A DNA stretch of 64,000 nt from Sediminibacterium sp. Lineage in GTDB: Bacteria; Bacteroidota; Bacteroidia; Chitinophagales; Chitinophagaceae. This document shows positions 25,502 through 34,589 of this stretch, one piece after another. The translations under genes and the position numbers were made by a program. The stretch lies in assembly GCF_019264485.1 (NCBI RefSeq), contig NZ_JAHVAA010000014.1, forward strand, positions 310,001 to 374,000, written 5' to 3'. The notes under the pieces are model-generated. The model was not told where the DNA came from. It ran no database searches and saw nothing but the letters and a program-made list of their open reading frames with translations. Position 1 is the stretch's first letter; each line of letters begins with the position of its first letter.

Positions 25502-26938
25502 ATGGATAAGAAGATGTACCAGGACGAGTTTGAGCAGTTTTTACACGATGAAGTAAAACAGCACCGTATGTATCCATCGGATCATGTATGGAATAATATA
25601 CGTACGGAGTTGCATGGCTACCGTTCATGGCCTGCACTTACTTTTATTGCTGTTTTTATTATTACTGCACTTACCCTGAGCACCGTTTTAAGTACACAGC
25701 AGCAAAATGTACACTTACAGCCACCATCGGTACCCAATGTCATTACGAGTCAGCAGGAAGCCCTTGCAGCCAATAATGCCGCTACCGAAAAAAGCAGGCG
25801 TTATTTTAACACACTTGCCCCTTCTTCCATCAATACCAATACCATTGCAGAGCTGGATGCAACCAGTACTGTAAATTATACGGTTGATAATATTACACCG
25901 GGCTCTACCATCACCATGAATAACCAGCCTTACAAAACGGGGAATGTAGCTGTAACCAATATCAATAAAGCGCATTCATTGAATGCTACTCCGGTAAACA
26001 GTATCAACAATACACTCACTGCCAAGGAAGAAACAGTAACAGCAACCGATAATGGCAATAGTATTCCTGCAAATAATGAATCGGTTAATAATGAAGTAGC
26101 TGTTATACCCACAGAAGAAAAATATCCGCTTATTAACGAGAACCTGAAAATATTCAAGACTTCGGCTTCTAAAAAAACAGCACCGAGGAAATTTTCAAAA
26201 TTCGGTTTCCAGTTTTATATCACTCCTTCTACCAGCTATCGCAGGTTATCTGATGAAAAAGTAAAAGACCTTGTTCAGCCGGCCAGCTCTGCTGCTTTAC
26301 CGGTAAATGCACCTTTGAATCAGCCAGCCAATGTAAACCAGGTGGTACGTCATCGTCCGGCCGTGGGTTTGGAAATGGGTTTTGCCATGCTGTACACGAT
26401 CAGCGACCGTTTGAAACTGAAAACGGGTTTACAACTTAATATCCGTCATTACCAGATAGAAACCTTCCAGTCGAGCACTTTTGACCGTGCTACTATTTCG
26501 CTGATTAATTTTAATGGTGTTGAAAATATTACCCGCTATTCTCCTTACAATAATAATGTAGGGTATAAACAAACCGAACTGGCCAATAAAGTGTACCAGC
26601 TCTCTATTCCGGTTGGTCTGCAGTGGGATGTGTTGAAGGGCAGACATGTAGGATTGAATGCAGAAGCTTCTGTTCAGCCCACACTGAACCTGAATAAAAA
26701 CGTGTACCTCTTATCTACCGATTACAGGCATTATGCCGATGGAAACGATTTTGTGCGTAAATGGAATATCAATACCAGTGTTGGTTTTAACCTCACTTAT
26801 ACATCGGGCAAAACAAGCTGGCAGCTCGGACCACAGATTCGTTACCAGCACCTGCCCACTTTCTCTAACAAGTATCCGATTAAGGAGTACCTGTTAGACT
26901 ATGGAATGCGTATCGGCCTTACCAAGGCGTTACAATAA
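25502..26938 (+). CDS. Single-span membrane protein with outer-membrane-barrel-like C-terminus
   Basis: The 478-aa protein starts with a charged cytoplasmic segment (about 1-40), then one membrane helix (about 43-63, ALTFIAVFIITALTLSTVLS). An Asn/Thr-rich low-complexity stretch (about 75-215) precedes a C-terminal region with alternating strands (GFQFYITPSTSYRRL, VGLEMGFAMLYTISDRLKLKTGLQLNI, WQLGPQIRYQHLP) typical of outer-membrane beta-barrel domains. The placement directly after an ECF sigma gene suggests an anti-sigma role for the N-terminal part. No named family is recognised. Confidence 0.65.
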   Translation: MDKKMYQDEFEQFLHDEVKQHRMYPSDHVWNNIRTELHGYRSWPALTFIAVFIITALTLSTVLSTQQQNVHLQPPSVPNVITSQQEALAANNAATEKSRRYFNTLAPSSINTNTIAELDATSTVNYTVDNITPGSTITMNNQPYKTGNVAVTNINKAHSLNATPVNSINNTLTAKEETVTATDNGNSIPANNESVNNEVAVIPTEEKYPLINENLKIFKTSASKKTAPRKFSKFGFQFYITPSTSYRRLSDEKVKDLVQPASSAALPVNAPLNQPANVNQVVRHRPAVGLEMGFAMLYTISDRLKLKTGLQLNIRHYQIETFQSSTFDRATISLINFNGVENITRYSPYNNNVGYKQTELANKVYQLSIPVGLQWDVLKGRHVGLNAEASVQPTLNLNKNVYLLSTDYRHYADGNDFVRKWNINTSVGFNLTYTSGKTSWQLGPQIRYQHLPTFSNKYPIKEYLLDYGMRIGLTKALQ

Positions 26939-26960
26939 ACCCAAACTAGCTTTCTTATTA

Positions 26961-26992
26961 AAGCCATCCGCCTGAAGCGGGTGGCTTTTTTA
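26961..26992 (+). terminator. Intrinsic terminator
   Basis: AAGCCATCCGC and GCGGGTGGCTT form a stem with a CTGAA loop, followed by TTTTTT. It lies 23 nt after the stop of the preceding gene. Confidence 0.85.
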
Positions 26993-27017
26993 CATTCAGT
27001 TTGAATAATTTTACGGC

Positions 27018-27611
27018 ATGAGAATACAGTTGATTTCTTTTTCCCTGATCACCATTATCACTATAATATCCTGTGGCGAACCCACCGCACCCGAAACGCA
27101 ATTACAACCCTCCCCAGACAGCACTCGGTTTTTTACTACGGGACTTTTTTTTGAGGAGCAGGTTAATCAGGTAATCCTTTTAAGGAAACCCATTTATGTA
27201 TATCGCACCATGAATGGTATGAAGGATTCAGCTGTTTTAGACAGTATGCAGTTTATACAACTGGCGCAGGAGTTTATAACTAAAGACATCAGTAATGCCA
27301 GGGATAAAAAAAATTACCGTGAAACCGTTTTCCAGGATGCAGGCACCAATAGCTATACGTTGAATTATACGGCAGTTAACCGTGAAGTGCGTGTACAGGG
27401 GGTTGATATTTTGCTGGATGAACAAAGCAACCAGGTAAAACGTATTTTCATCCGGTCATTTACCCAACGGGGCGATACCAGTATCCAGGAACAACATAAC
27501 TGGCGGGCATTTAAAGGCTTTCAGATCAACAGGTCGCTCTCTACCGGAAATGGTTACCATCGGCAGGAACTAACCGAAGTAAAATGGGGCAGTACTTCAG
27601 ATGATGAATGA
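27018..27611 (+). CDS. Predicted lipoprotein, 197 aa
   Basis: MRIQLISFSLITIITIISC is a lipoprotein signal with Cys19 as the predicted lipidated residue, followed by GEPTAPETQ. The mature part (FFEEQVNQVILLRKPIYVYRTMNGMKDSAVLDSMQFIQLAQEFI) is soluble and has no motif I recognise. It precedes uvrC by 10 nt, so the two may be co-transcribed, though a functional link is not evident. It is probably in the periplasm or on a membrane surface. Confidence 0.75.
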   Translation: MRIQLISFSLITIITIISCGEPTAPETQLQPSPDSTRFFTTGLFFEEQVNQVILLRKPIYVYRTMNGMKDSAVLDSMQFIQLAQEFITKDISNARDKKNYRETVFQDAGTNSYTLNYTAVNREVRVQGVDILLDEQSNQVKRIFIRSFTQRGDTSIQEQHNWRAFKGFQINRSLSTGNGYHRQELTEVKWGSTSDDE

Positions 27612-27621
27612 ATAATACAGC

Positions 27622-29433
27622 ATGACACAACAGGAATTTCAACAACGCGCTCATACCATTCCACATCAACCCGGCATCTATAAATATTTCGATGCAGAGG
27701 ATGTGTTATTATATGTAGGCAAGGCAAAAGACCTGCGTAAAAGAGTGAGTTCCTATTTCTCCAAAACCTTTACCACTTATAAAACCCATGAACTGGTTCA
27801 GCGAATCAGGAGAATTGAGTTCACCATTGTAGATTCTGAACAGGATGCTTTTTTATTAGAGAACTCACTGATCAAAGAATACCAGCCCCGATTTAACATC
27901 AACCTAAAAGACGACAAGACTTATCCTTATATCGTCATCAAAAAAGAGCCCTTCCCCCGTATTTTCCTCACCCGGAAAAAAATAAATGATGGTTCCGAAT
28001 ACCTCGGCCCGTTTACTTCTGCGGGAAGAGTACGTGAGCTGATTGCTTTTATCAGGCAGTATATTCCCTTACGTACCTGCAAGCTCAATCTTTCAGATCA
28101 TAATATTCAGAAGGGTAAGTTTAAAGTATGCCTTGAATATCACCTGGGTAACTGCAAGGGTCCCTGTGAAGGCTTGCAGGATGCCGTTTCGTATGCAGAG
28201 AGCCTGCAGCAGGTAAGAAATATGCTGAAGGGTAACCTGGGTTCTGTTATTGCACATTTTAAGACCCAGATGCAGGAACAGGCGGTGCAACTGGAATTTG
28301 AAAAAGCAGAACTGACGCGCAAAAAAATTGAGCACCTGGAAAGCTATCAGGCCAGTTCTGTTATTGTGAGCAGGCATTTGAACAGTGTAGATGTATTTGC
28401 CATACTGAAAGACGATGAGCTTGCCTATGTAAGTTACCTGATGGTTTCTAATGGCACCATCGTACAAACACATACTGTTCCGCTTGAACCCAAACTCGAA
28501 GAAACAGAAGAAGAAGTACTCAGTTTTGCCGTAAACCGTATCAGGACCGATTTCAACAGCATTGCCAAAGAAATCATCCTGCCCTTTAATATTGAATACC
28601 CCGATGCCGGTATCACCATTACTGTTCCGAAAGCAGGCGACAAAAAGAAACTACTCGACCTGGCATTGAAAAACGTGAACTATTTTAAAGAAGAACTCAG
28701 GCGAAAAAAAACATTACACTTAGAGGGCAGTTCCGATCTGGAAAAGAAAAAAGTATTGTATGAATTACAATCTTATCTGCACCTGCAGGAAGTACCCCTG
28801 CATATTGAGTGTTTTGATAATTCCAATTTTCAGGGAGCATACCCGGTATCGGCAATGGTTTGTTTCAGGGATGGTTTGCCGAGTAAAAAGGACTATCGGC
28901 ATTACAATGTTAAAACGGTGCAGGGCATCAACGATTTTGCCACGATGAAAGAAGTGGTGTACAGGAGGTATAAACGCTTGCAGGCCGAATTGGCCCCACT
29001 CCCTCAACTGGTGATTATTGATGGCGGTAAAGGCCAGCTGAGTGCCGCCATGGAAAGTATTCATGAATTGGGGCTATCCGGTCAACTGACATTGGTGGGG
29101 CTTGCGAAAAATGAGGAAGAAATTTTCTTTGCGGGTGATACGGCTTCCATCAAGTTACCCTGGGACAGCGACAGTTTAAAACTGGTAAGACGTATTCGTG
29201 ATGAAGTACATCGTTTTGGCATTACGTTCCACCGCAATCAGCGATCCAGAGGCACATTTAAAAATGAACTGGAAAATATTAAAGGCATCGGTCAGCAAAC
29301 AGCGGCTGCTTTGTTAAAGACTTTCAGATCGGTAAAAAATATAAAGGAAGCGGATAAGGATATGCTGGTGAAAGTGATAGGCAGCAAAAAAACCGACTTG
29401 TTGCTGGCGTTCTTTGCAGAAGAGAAAGGATAG
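27622..29433 (+). CDS. uvrC: Excinuclease ABC subunit C
   Basis: This endonuclease cuts both sides of a lesion in nucleotide excision repair. The 603-aa protein has the N-terminal GIY-YIG nuclease (PGIYKYFDAEDVLLYVGKAK, residues 17-36), a UvrB-interacting region (FEKAELTRKKIEHLE, about 228-242), the RNase H-like C-terminal nuclease (CFDNSNFQGAYPVSAMVCF; VIIDGGKGQLSAA) and a helix-hairpin-helix tail (ENIKGIGQQTAAALLKTF). All are in the standard order. Confidence 0.96.
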   Translation: MTQQEFQQRAHTIPHQPGIYKYFDAEDVLLYVGKAKDLRKRVSSYFSKTFTTYKTHELVQRIRRIEFTIVDSEQDAFLLENSLIKEYQPRFNINLKDDKTYPYIVIKKEPFPRIFLTRKKINDGSEYLGPFTSAGRVRELIAFIRQYIPLRTCKLNLSDHNIQKGKFKVCLEYHLGNCKGPCEGLQDAVSYAESLQQVRNMLKGNLGSVIAHFKTQMQEQAVQLEFEKAELTRKKIEHLESYQASSVIVSRHLNSVDVFAILKDDELAYVSYLMVSNGTIVQTHTVPLEPKLEETEEEVLSFAVNRIRTDFNSIAKEIILPFNIEYPDAGITITVPKAGDKKKLLDLALKNVNYFKEELRRKKTLHLEGSSDLEKKKVLYELQSYLHLQEVPLHIECFDNSNFQGAYPVSAMVCFRDGLPSKKDYRHYNVKTVQGINDFATMKEVVYRRYKRLQAELAPLPQLVIIDGGKGQLSAAMESIHELGLSGQLTLVGLAKNEEEIFFAGDTASIKLPWDSDSLKLVRRIRDEVHRFGITFHRNQRSRGTFKNELENIKGIGQQTAAALLKTFRSVKNIKEADKDMLVKVIGSKKTDLLLAFFAEEKG

Positions 29434-29442
29434 GGTTAAAAT

Positions 29443-29480
29443 AAAAAAAGGGGTCAGGATAGAAATCCAACCCCGTTTTT
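29443..29480 (+). terminator. Probable uvrC terminator
   Basis: AAAAAAAGGGGT pairs with AACCCCGTTTTT across an 18-nt loop, 10 nt after the uvrC stop. Confidence 0.6.
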
Positions 29481-29581
29481 AAAATCCAATATCCTATGAA
29501 AAACCGGAGTAAAGTTAAGGATTCCATTGAATTAACCAATAATCCTTGTTCAAAAAATATAATATAAGGTTTTTTTAATCG

Positions 29582-29609
29582 AAAAAGGAGCTTTTCAGCT
29601 CCTTTTTTT
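29582..29609. terminator. Bidirectional terminator between uvrC and gldN
   Basis: AAAAAGGAGC-ttttca-GCTCCTTTTTTT forms a hairpin with A/T tracts on both sides, 25 nt after the gldN stop (minus strand). It suits termination of the convergent gldKLMN and uvrC transcripts. Confidence 0.85.
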
Positions 29610-29633
29610 GGGTATTATATGATTCTTTTCTGA

Positions 29634-30680
29634 TTAGTATTGCCATACATCCTGTTCGTAATTAAACAGGCGCTCCTTGATGTTTTCGCCTTCCAGGAGA
29701 CGGAATAAAGGATCTTTGATAAGGGCAGCAAGGAAACGGTCGCTGGGGTTATTAGAGCTGGTCTTTACAATATAACTGGAGAAAAAGCGACTTTCGAACA
29801 ACTCTTCCCATGTCATACGGCCAGCGTAGTTTTTGGGATTGTATACGTTGAATTTGGTAAGTGTTTTACGCATTTCAGGGTAATAGATCCAGAACAGGGT
29901 TCTGGGTGTTGATTTTCCGTTGATCACCAGTTTAGCTACAGGTGCAATACCCAGTATACGTACAAACAAACGGCTGGCTTCCTTATCGAATATCCACTGC
30001 TCTTTTACACGGAAGGTGTAGATAGAGTCTGGATTGGGTGCAAATTTAGTATCATAAATCACCGCTGTATCTACCACATTCGGGTTGTCGGCATTTTGTA
30101 CCAATTGGGTATCCAGACGTCCCTTCATCATTTTCATGATATCGTCGTAAGTCAGAGGCTTGGTAAAACGATCATCACCGCCTTCTGCAGAGAAAGCCAT
30201 TACGCTGTCGTTTTTAATGGCGCTCAGCATGATAGAGAAAAAGCGCTGATCGCCCATATCATCCTTCCCGGGATACATAAATGCCTGGTTTACTTTTTCA
30301 CGGGCATCGATTTCTCTCCAGATAAATTCACTGAATAACTGATCATCTTCACGCAGGTGTTCATATTCCAGAGGACGTTTTTCACGGGTCTGACTGCGGT
30401 CGGCAGCAGTTTCGTTACGCAAACTTCTTGGAATCACTTCCCCAAAACCGCCGATGATGGTGGTATCAATGGTTTTGGTTGGTTTTACAGAAGCAGGATC
30501 AACTGCAGGTTTGGTTACGGGTTTAACCGTATCGCGGCCGGCAACAGCTGGCGTATTGGTTTTGTTTGCCGAATCGGCTGCAGGCTTACGGTTATTCCGC
30601 AGGTTACCAAAACCCTGTGCCATGGCAGTAGTACCTGCCAGCAATGAAACCGTAACACACAATAAGAATGTCTTTTTCAT
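29634..30680 (-). CDS. gldN: Gliding motility / type IX secretion protein GldN
   Basis: The ATG at 30680 (MKKTFLLCVTVSLLAGTTAMAQ) gives a clean signal peptide; a GTG at 30686 would add two residues. The 348-aa periplasmic protein carries the GldN core: EYEHLREDDQLFSEFIWREIDAREKVNQAFMYP, YDDIMKMMKG, IYTFRVKEQWIFDKEASRLFVRILGIAPV, and LFWIYYPEMRKTLTKFNVYN. GldN joins GldK in the ring of the T9SS. It is the last gene of gldK-gldL-gldM-gldN. Confidence 0.93.
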   Translation of the reverse strand: MKKTFLLCVTVSLLAGTTAMAQGFGNLRNNRKPAADSANKTNTPAVAGRDTVKPVTKPAVDPASVKPTKTIDTTIIGGFGEVIPRSLRNETAADRSQTREKRPLEYEHLREDDQLFSEFIWREIDAREKVNQAFMYPGKDDMGDQRFFSIMLSAIKNDSVMAFSAEGGDDRFTKPLTYDDIMKMMKGRLDTQLVQNADNPNVVDTAVIYDTKFAPNPDSIYTFRVKEQWIFDKEASRLFVRILGIAPVAKLVINGKSTPRTLFWIYYPEMRKTLTKFNVYNPKNYAGRMTWEELFESRFFSSYIVKTSSNNPSDRFLAALIKDPLFRLLEGENIKERLFNYEQDVWQY

Positions 30681-30690
30681 AATCACTGCT

Positions 30691-32244
30691 TTATTGCAAG
30701 ATGAATGTAATATTCTGGTCTAATTTCCTCGTTCCACCACCCGGTTGCTTCAGTTTAATCTCTCCAATAGTTACTGTGGTACCTGGCTGACAACGTCTGA
30801 TGAGGTTCATCGCATCTCCACTGAATGAAGGACCATTTACTTCTGCAAACTCTGGTTCATCAAATCCTTTACCGGTACAGATCAGCATATAGTTCAATAC
30901 TTCAAATTTCACCCCTTCAAATACGAAATCACGTAAGTCGGCAATCACCCCTTTCTGAACACGGAACACATTTGCGTTCATGGTACCACCCGCACTTCCA
31001 CCTACAATCGCTATCGGATCGGGTACGCGTTTTACAGGGATGGTGATTCGCTGTGTATTTTTTCCGTCTGTTGCATTCACCACCACTGTTCCCAGTTGCT
31101 GGGGTACAACTATGTACTGTCCGGCACCTTCTTTACGCATGGTAACATTGGTACCTTCAATATTTACTTTTACTTTTTCGTCTCCACCTCCACCGGTTAC
31201 ACTCAATACGTTATCAAGTCCCTGATAGAAAACCCTTGTCTTATCAGTAGAAACCACCAGTCCGGATGGAACACCTACGGTATAACGAACTTCTTTTTCT
31301 ACCACTGCTGAAGTACCATCAGGTTTCAGGTACGATATCCTTACTTTTTTTACACCGGCACCTGAATTACTTACCCTTGTTTTATATTCTGCGGCACCTT
31401 CTGCATTGATTGGTACAGCTGCCCCGTCAACCGTAATGTTTGGTTTTGCTGCTTTACTGAAGGCACCGATACCTGCAGTAATCACCAGTTCTTCTCCCGG
31501 CATCAGGTATTGAGAGTTGGTTCCGGCAAATGCCTGAAACTCATCATAAATCAGTTCTACCTGTCCAATCTGGCGATGACAATATTCCACAGCCTGTGAT
31601 TCACTGTTTTTTACGTCATTCTGAAACTTACTCAGGATGGTAATAGCAGCTACGGTTGGAGTCATGTGAAAATAACCATAAGCCCAGTCGCCTTTACCGG
31701 CTTCACTGGTAGTAGGCAAGGGAGTAAGATCCAATGGTAGGGAAGCGGCAATTTCTTTGGCCATTTCGGGATCGATGGCCAGTAATTGCTTTTTAAATTC
31801 TGTCAGTTTGTTAAATAATTCCTTCCCTTTCCCTTTTCCATTAGGTGGTGCAGAAATAAACATACGGGTTGCTGCATCGAGGTTATCTTCTTTGTATGAT
31901 TCAGTTCCATCTTCTGCTTTGGTAAGACCTGATTCTTCTTTCAACTCTTTTTTCAGCGCCTCCATATAAGTATACAAATCAGCTGCCAGTTTTTTTGCCT
32001 GTTGTGCTTTTGGCAACCACAGTAATGCTTTTTCTCTGGTTTTAGGATCTTCTACTTTTGCCTGAAACGACCTGAATACTTCATCATTTTTCTTCTCCAC
32101 AATTCCACTCGCTGTAACCAGGCTCCTGTCTACCGTTTTAAATGCGTTCAGAATTTCAGATGATACATTCAGTGCCAGCAGTGCTGTTAACACCAGGTAC
32201 ATCATGTTGATCATCTTCTGCCGCGGCTCCTTTGGTAATGACAT
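30691..32244 (-). CDS. gldM: Gliding motility / type IX secretion protein GldM
   Basis: The 517-aa protein begins SLPKEPRQKMINMMYLVLTALLALNVSSEIL, the single membrane helix (about residues 10-30) that pairs with GldL. The long periplasmic part contains four domains, with recognisable EYCHRQIGQVELIYDEFQAFAGTNSQYLMPGEELVITAGIGAF and the C-terminal GGSAGGTMNANVFRVQKG segment. GldL-GldM form the proton-driven motor of the T9SS. The gap to gldN is 10 nt; to gldL, 60 nt. Confidence 0.95.
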   Translation of the reverse strand: MSLPKEPRQKMINMMYLVLTALLALNVSSEILNAFKTVDRSLVTASGIVEKKNDEVFRSFQAKVEDPKTREKALLWLPKAQQAKKLAADLYTYMEALKKELKEESGLTKAEDGTESYKEDNLDAATRMFISAPPNGKGKGKELFNKLTEFKKQLLAIDPEMAKEIAASLPLDLTPLPTTSEAGKGDWAYGYFHMTPTVAAITILSKFQNDVKNSESQAVEYCHRQIGQVELIYDEFQAFAGTNSQYLMPGEELVITAGIGAFSKAAKPNITVDGAAVPINAEGAAEYKTRVSNSGAGVKKVRISYLKPDGTSAVVEKEVRYTVGVPSGLVVSTDKTRVFYQGLDNVLSVTGGGGDEKVKVNIEGTNVTMRKEGAGQYIVVPQQLGTVVVNATDGKNTQRITIPVKRVPDPIAIVGGSAGGTMNANVFRVQKGVIADLRDFVFEGVKFEVLNYMLICTGKGFDEPEFAEVNGPSFSGDAMNLIRRCQPGTTVTIGEIKLKQPGGGTRKLDQNITFILQ

Positions 32245-32304
32245 TTATCTTAAATTTTCTAATGCTGTTTTACAATAGGTTTTGGTTGTTCGGTTGCCGG
32301 CTTA

Positions 32305-33051
32305 TTATGCACGACCCTGCATGGCAGTAAGCATATTACCATATACCTGGTTCAGTTTACCCAGGTTATTGGCCAATACAGCAATTTGTTCTTTTGCTTT
32401 TAAGGCATCATCAGCGCTGCTCGACATTGCTGCAGAAGCCTGTGCCAGTTTACCATAAAACTGATTTAATGCTTTCAGGTGATTATTGCTCTCCTGTAAT
32501 TCCAGTTCATAAATGGTATTGAGTGATGACAGGTTTTTGGTTAATACCTGCACCTGCTCATGAAATTGTTTGGTATTTTCTGATGCGCTGTTGAAACCTG
32601 CCAATGATTGTGTAGCCTGGTTTACTGCACCAGCCACAGATGATAAAGCTGCAGTAGCTTCCTGTGTTTTGGCAGAAAAATCACCCGTAGCTTTTACCAC
32701 ATTGCTGATCTCACCCATGTTCTCAACGGTAGTACCCAATTTCTGGAAATTGGCACTCAGTTTAGATAAGTTGGCAGGCGTAATGTCGGCCTGCTGTAAC
32801 ATATCATCTAAACTTTTCAATGCAGGGTTACCAGCAACAGCTACAGGAGCTGGTGCTCCCATATCGGGTGGAGGCAGAATAGCATATACGACGAAGATTA
32901 ATGCTTCCGTAGTAAGACCAATCTTCAGCGCCCAGTCTGCCCATGACAGGTGAAGAATTTTAGCCATGGCACCAAAAATTACCACTGAGGCACCAAGACA
33001 TACAATGACATTTACAATTCGGTTCGTTGCGGGAGAAACACCTGAGGCCAT
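32305..33051 (-). CDS. gldL: Gliding motility / type IX secretion protein GldL
   Basis: The 248-aa inner-membrane protein has two N-terminal helices (about 11-31 and 42-60). Glu49 in GLTTEALIFVVYAI corresponds in position to the glutamate needed for proton-driven rotation in characterised GldL proteins. The remaining 180 residues are a cytoplasmic helical, coiled-coil-like tail (NLSSLNTIYELELQESNNHLKALNQFYGKLAQA). Confidence 0.94.
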   Translation of the reverse strand: MASGVSPATNRIVNVIVCLGASVVIFGAMAKILHLSWADWALKIGLTTEALIFVVYAILPPPDMGAPAPVAVAGNPALKSLDDMLQQADITPANLSKLSANFQKLGTTVENMGEISNVVKATGDFSAKTQEATAALSSVAGAVNQATQSLAGFNSASENTKQFHEQVQVLTKNLSSLNTIYELELQESNNHLKALNQFYGKLAQASAAMSSSADDALKAKEQIAVLANNLGKLNQVYGNMLTAMQGRA

Positions 33052-33118
33052 AATGTTGAATTTAGTTTTTGATAGTTAGGTATTGGCTTTTTCTGGCTTA
33101 AGACCAGATCTTATAATT

Positions 33119-34402
33119 TTATTTTTTTGATTTGGGAGCAAGGTCAATTACACAACGGAATCCGATATAGGATTTGGCTGTATCCTGGTACTCATAATTA
33201 CGGGTACTTACCTGTAAATAATAGGCAATGTCTTTCCAGCTACCACCACGTACTACTTTACGTTTCATACGGGGCAGGTCTGAATCAGCTGCTTCGATAC
33301 GTACATCCGGACTCAGGTCTGACATAAAATTGTAAGAGCCTTCATAGAAATAGGAACCTGTCCACTCAGCTACGTTTCCAGACATATTATATAAGCCATA
33401 TTCATTGGCCCAGTAGGCATCGGCTTTAACGGTATAGAAACCACCATCTTCAGGATAGTTACCACGACCAGGTTTGAAATTGGCCAGCAGACATCCTTTT
33501 TTGTTTCTCAGGTAATAGTTACCCCAGGGGTACATGGAGTTGGTTCTTCCGCCACGGGCAGCATATTCCCATTCAGCTTCACTTGGTAAACGATAGTCGC
33601 CGTCTACTGCAAATTTTTTCTTCTCTAAAAAGGAATTCTGAATATGTGTTCTCCAATGACAAAATGCTACTGCCTGTTTCCAGGTTACACCTACTACAGG
33701 GTATTTACCATAGGAAGGGTGAGCAAAATAACGTTTGGTCATTGGCTCATTGTATGAATATGAGAAATCTCTGATCCATACCAGTGTATCAGGATACACT
33801 TTCTCATCATATTTTACAATGAAATCTTTACGGGGTCTGTCAGCATTTTCGCGCTTGGCTGCTTCTGCGAGGTTAAAATATTCTACTTTATATTTCAGTT
33901 TACCCGGATCAATTTCATTTCTTCCGAACAGGCGGTTATCGGGGGCCAGGTTCAGTTCATTCAATTTTTCAATGGTAGCTTTATCGTATTTAATCTGGGG
34001 TACTTTTTTCCAGTCAACAGCAGAAGTATCATCATCTTTATTGATACCACCACCATATAAAATTTTGAAGGAAAGAGAATCGCGTACCCAGGTTACAAAC
34101 TGGCGATACTGGTCGTTGGTGATCTCTGTTGCATCCATCCAGAAACCGGGTATAGACATAGATCTGTTCCGGTTGGTATAGTTGAAACTGATATCCTCAT
34201 CACTTGGCCCCATATGAAAGGTTCCCGGTGGGATATACACCATATTCCTTGGTGTGCTCATACTTGGCCTGGCAGTTGGTGCAACTCCGTGTAACTGACC
34301 GTCATCTGGTAAGCCCTTCGACTTTTTGCCCTTATTCAGGAAACATGAACTCATGCTTAGCGTGAATACGGCCAGGGTAATAGTTGTTAATAAACCTTTC
34401 AT
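33119..34402 (-). CDS. gldK: Gliding motility / type IX secretion lipoprotein GldK
   Basis: The ATG at 34402 yields a lipoprotein signal (MKGLLTTITLAVFTLSMSSC); the longer frame from 34468 would bury it. The 427-aa protein has the formylglycine-generating-enzyme fold: MVYIPPGTFHMGPSDED, FWMDATEITNDQYRQFV, PVVGVTWKQAVAFCHWR, DYRLPSEAEWEYAARGG, GLYNMSGNVAEWTGSYF, VVRGGSWKDIAYYL. GldK is an outer-membrane-facing ring component and leads the operon. Confidence 0.95.
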   Translation of the reverse strand: MKGLLTTITLAVFTLSMSSCFLNKGKKSKGLPDDGQLHGVAPTARPSMSTPRNMVYIPPGTFHMGPSDEDISFNYTNRNRSMSIPGFWMDATEITNDQYRQFVTWVRDSLSFKILYGGGINKDDDTSAVDWKKVPQIKYDKATIEKLNELNLAPDNRLFGRNEIDPGKLKYKVEYFNLAEAAKRENADRPRKDFIVKYDEKVYPDTLVWIRDFSYSYNEPMTKRYFAHPSYGKYPVVGVTWKQAVAFCHWRTHIQNSFLEKKKFAVDGDYRLPSEAEWEYAARGGRTNSMYPWGNYYLRNKKGCLLANFKPGRGNYPEDGGFYTVKADAYWANEYGLYNMSGNVAEWTGSYFYEGSYNFMSDLSPDVRIEAADSDLPRMKRKVVRGGSWKDIAYYLQVSTRNYEYQDTAKSYIGFRCVIDLAPKSKK

Positions 34403-34428
34403 CTGATCAAAGTGATTTATGACAGTGA

Positions 34429-34463
34429 CAAATATAAGTTTAGAACTGTAGCGAACTACAGTT
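34429..34463 (-). promoter_or_regulatory. gldKLMN promoter with overlapping palindrome
   Basis: On the minus strand TATATTTG (34436-34429) fits the TAnnTTTG -7 element. Directly upstream, at 34444-34463, AACTGTAG-TTCG-CTACAGTT is a perfect 8-bp inverted repeat covering the position expected for the -33 element. The leader to the GldK ATG would be about 20 nt. A repressor or activator site is plausible. Confidence 0.55.
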
Positions 34464-34589
34464 TTCAAATTGAAAAACCAATAATTTCACAAGGCGGGTA
34501 AAGATGATCTCAGTAATGTTATGATTTTGTTTTCACTATCTGATAAAGGCGCGAAGCCACTGTCAGCCAGCAAATTACCGTAATTCTTG

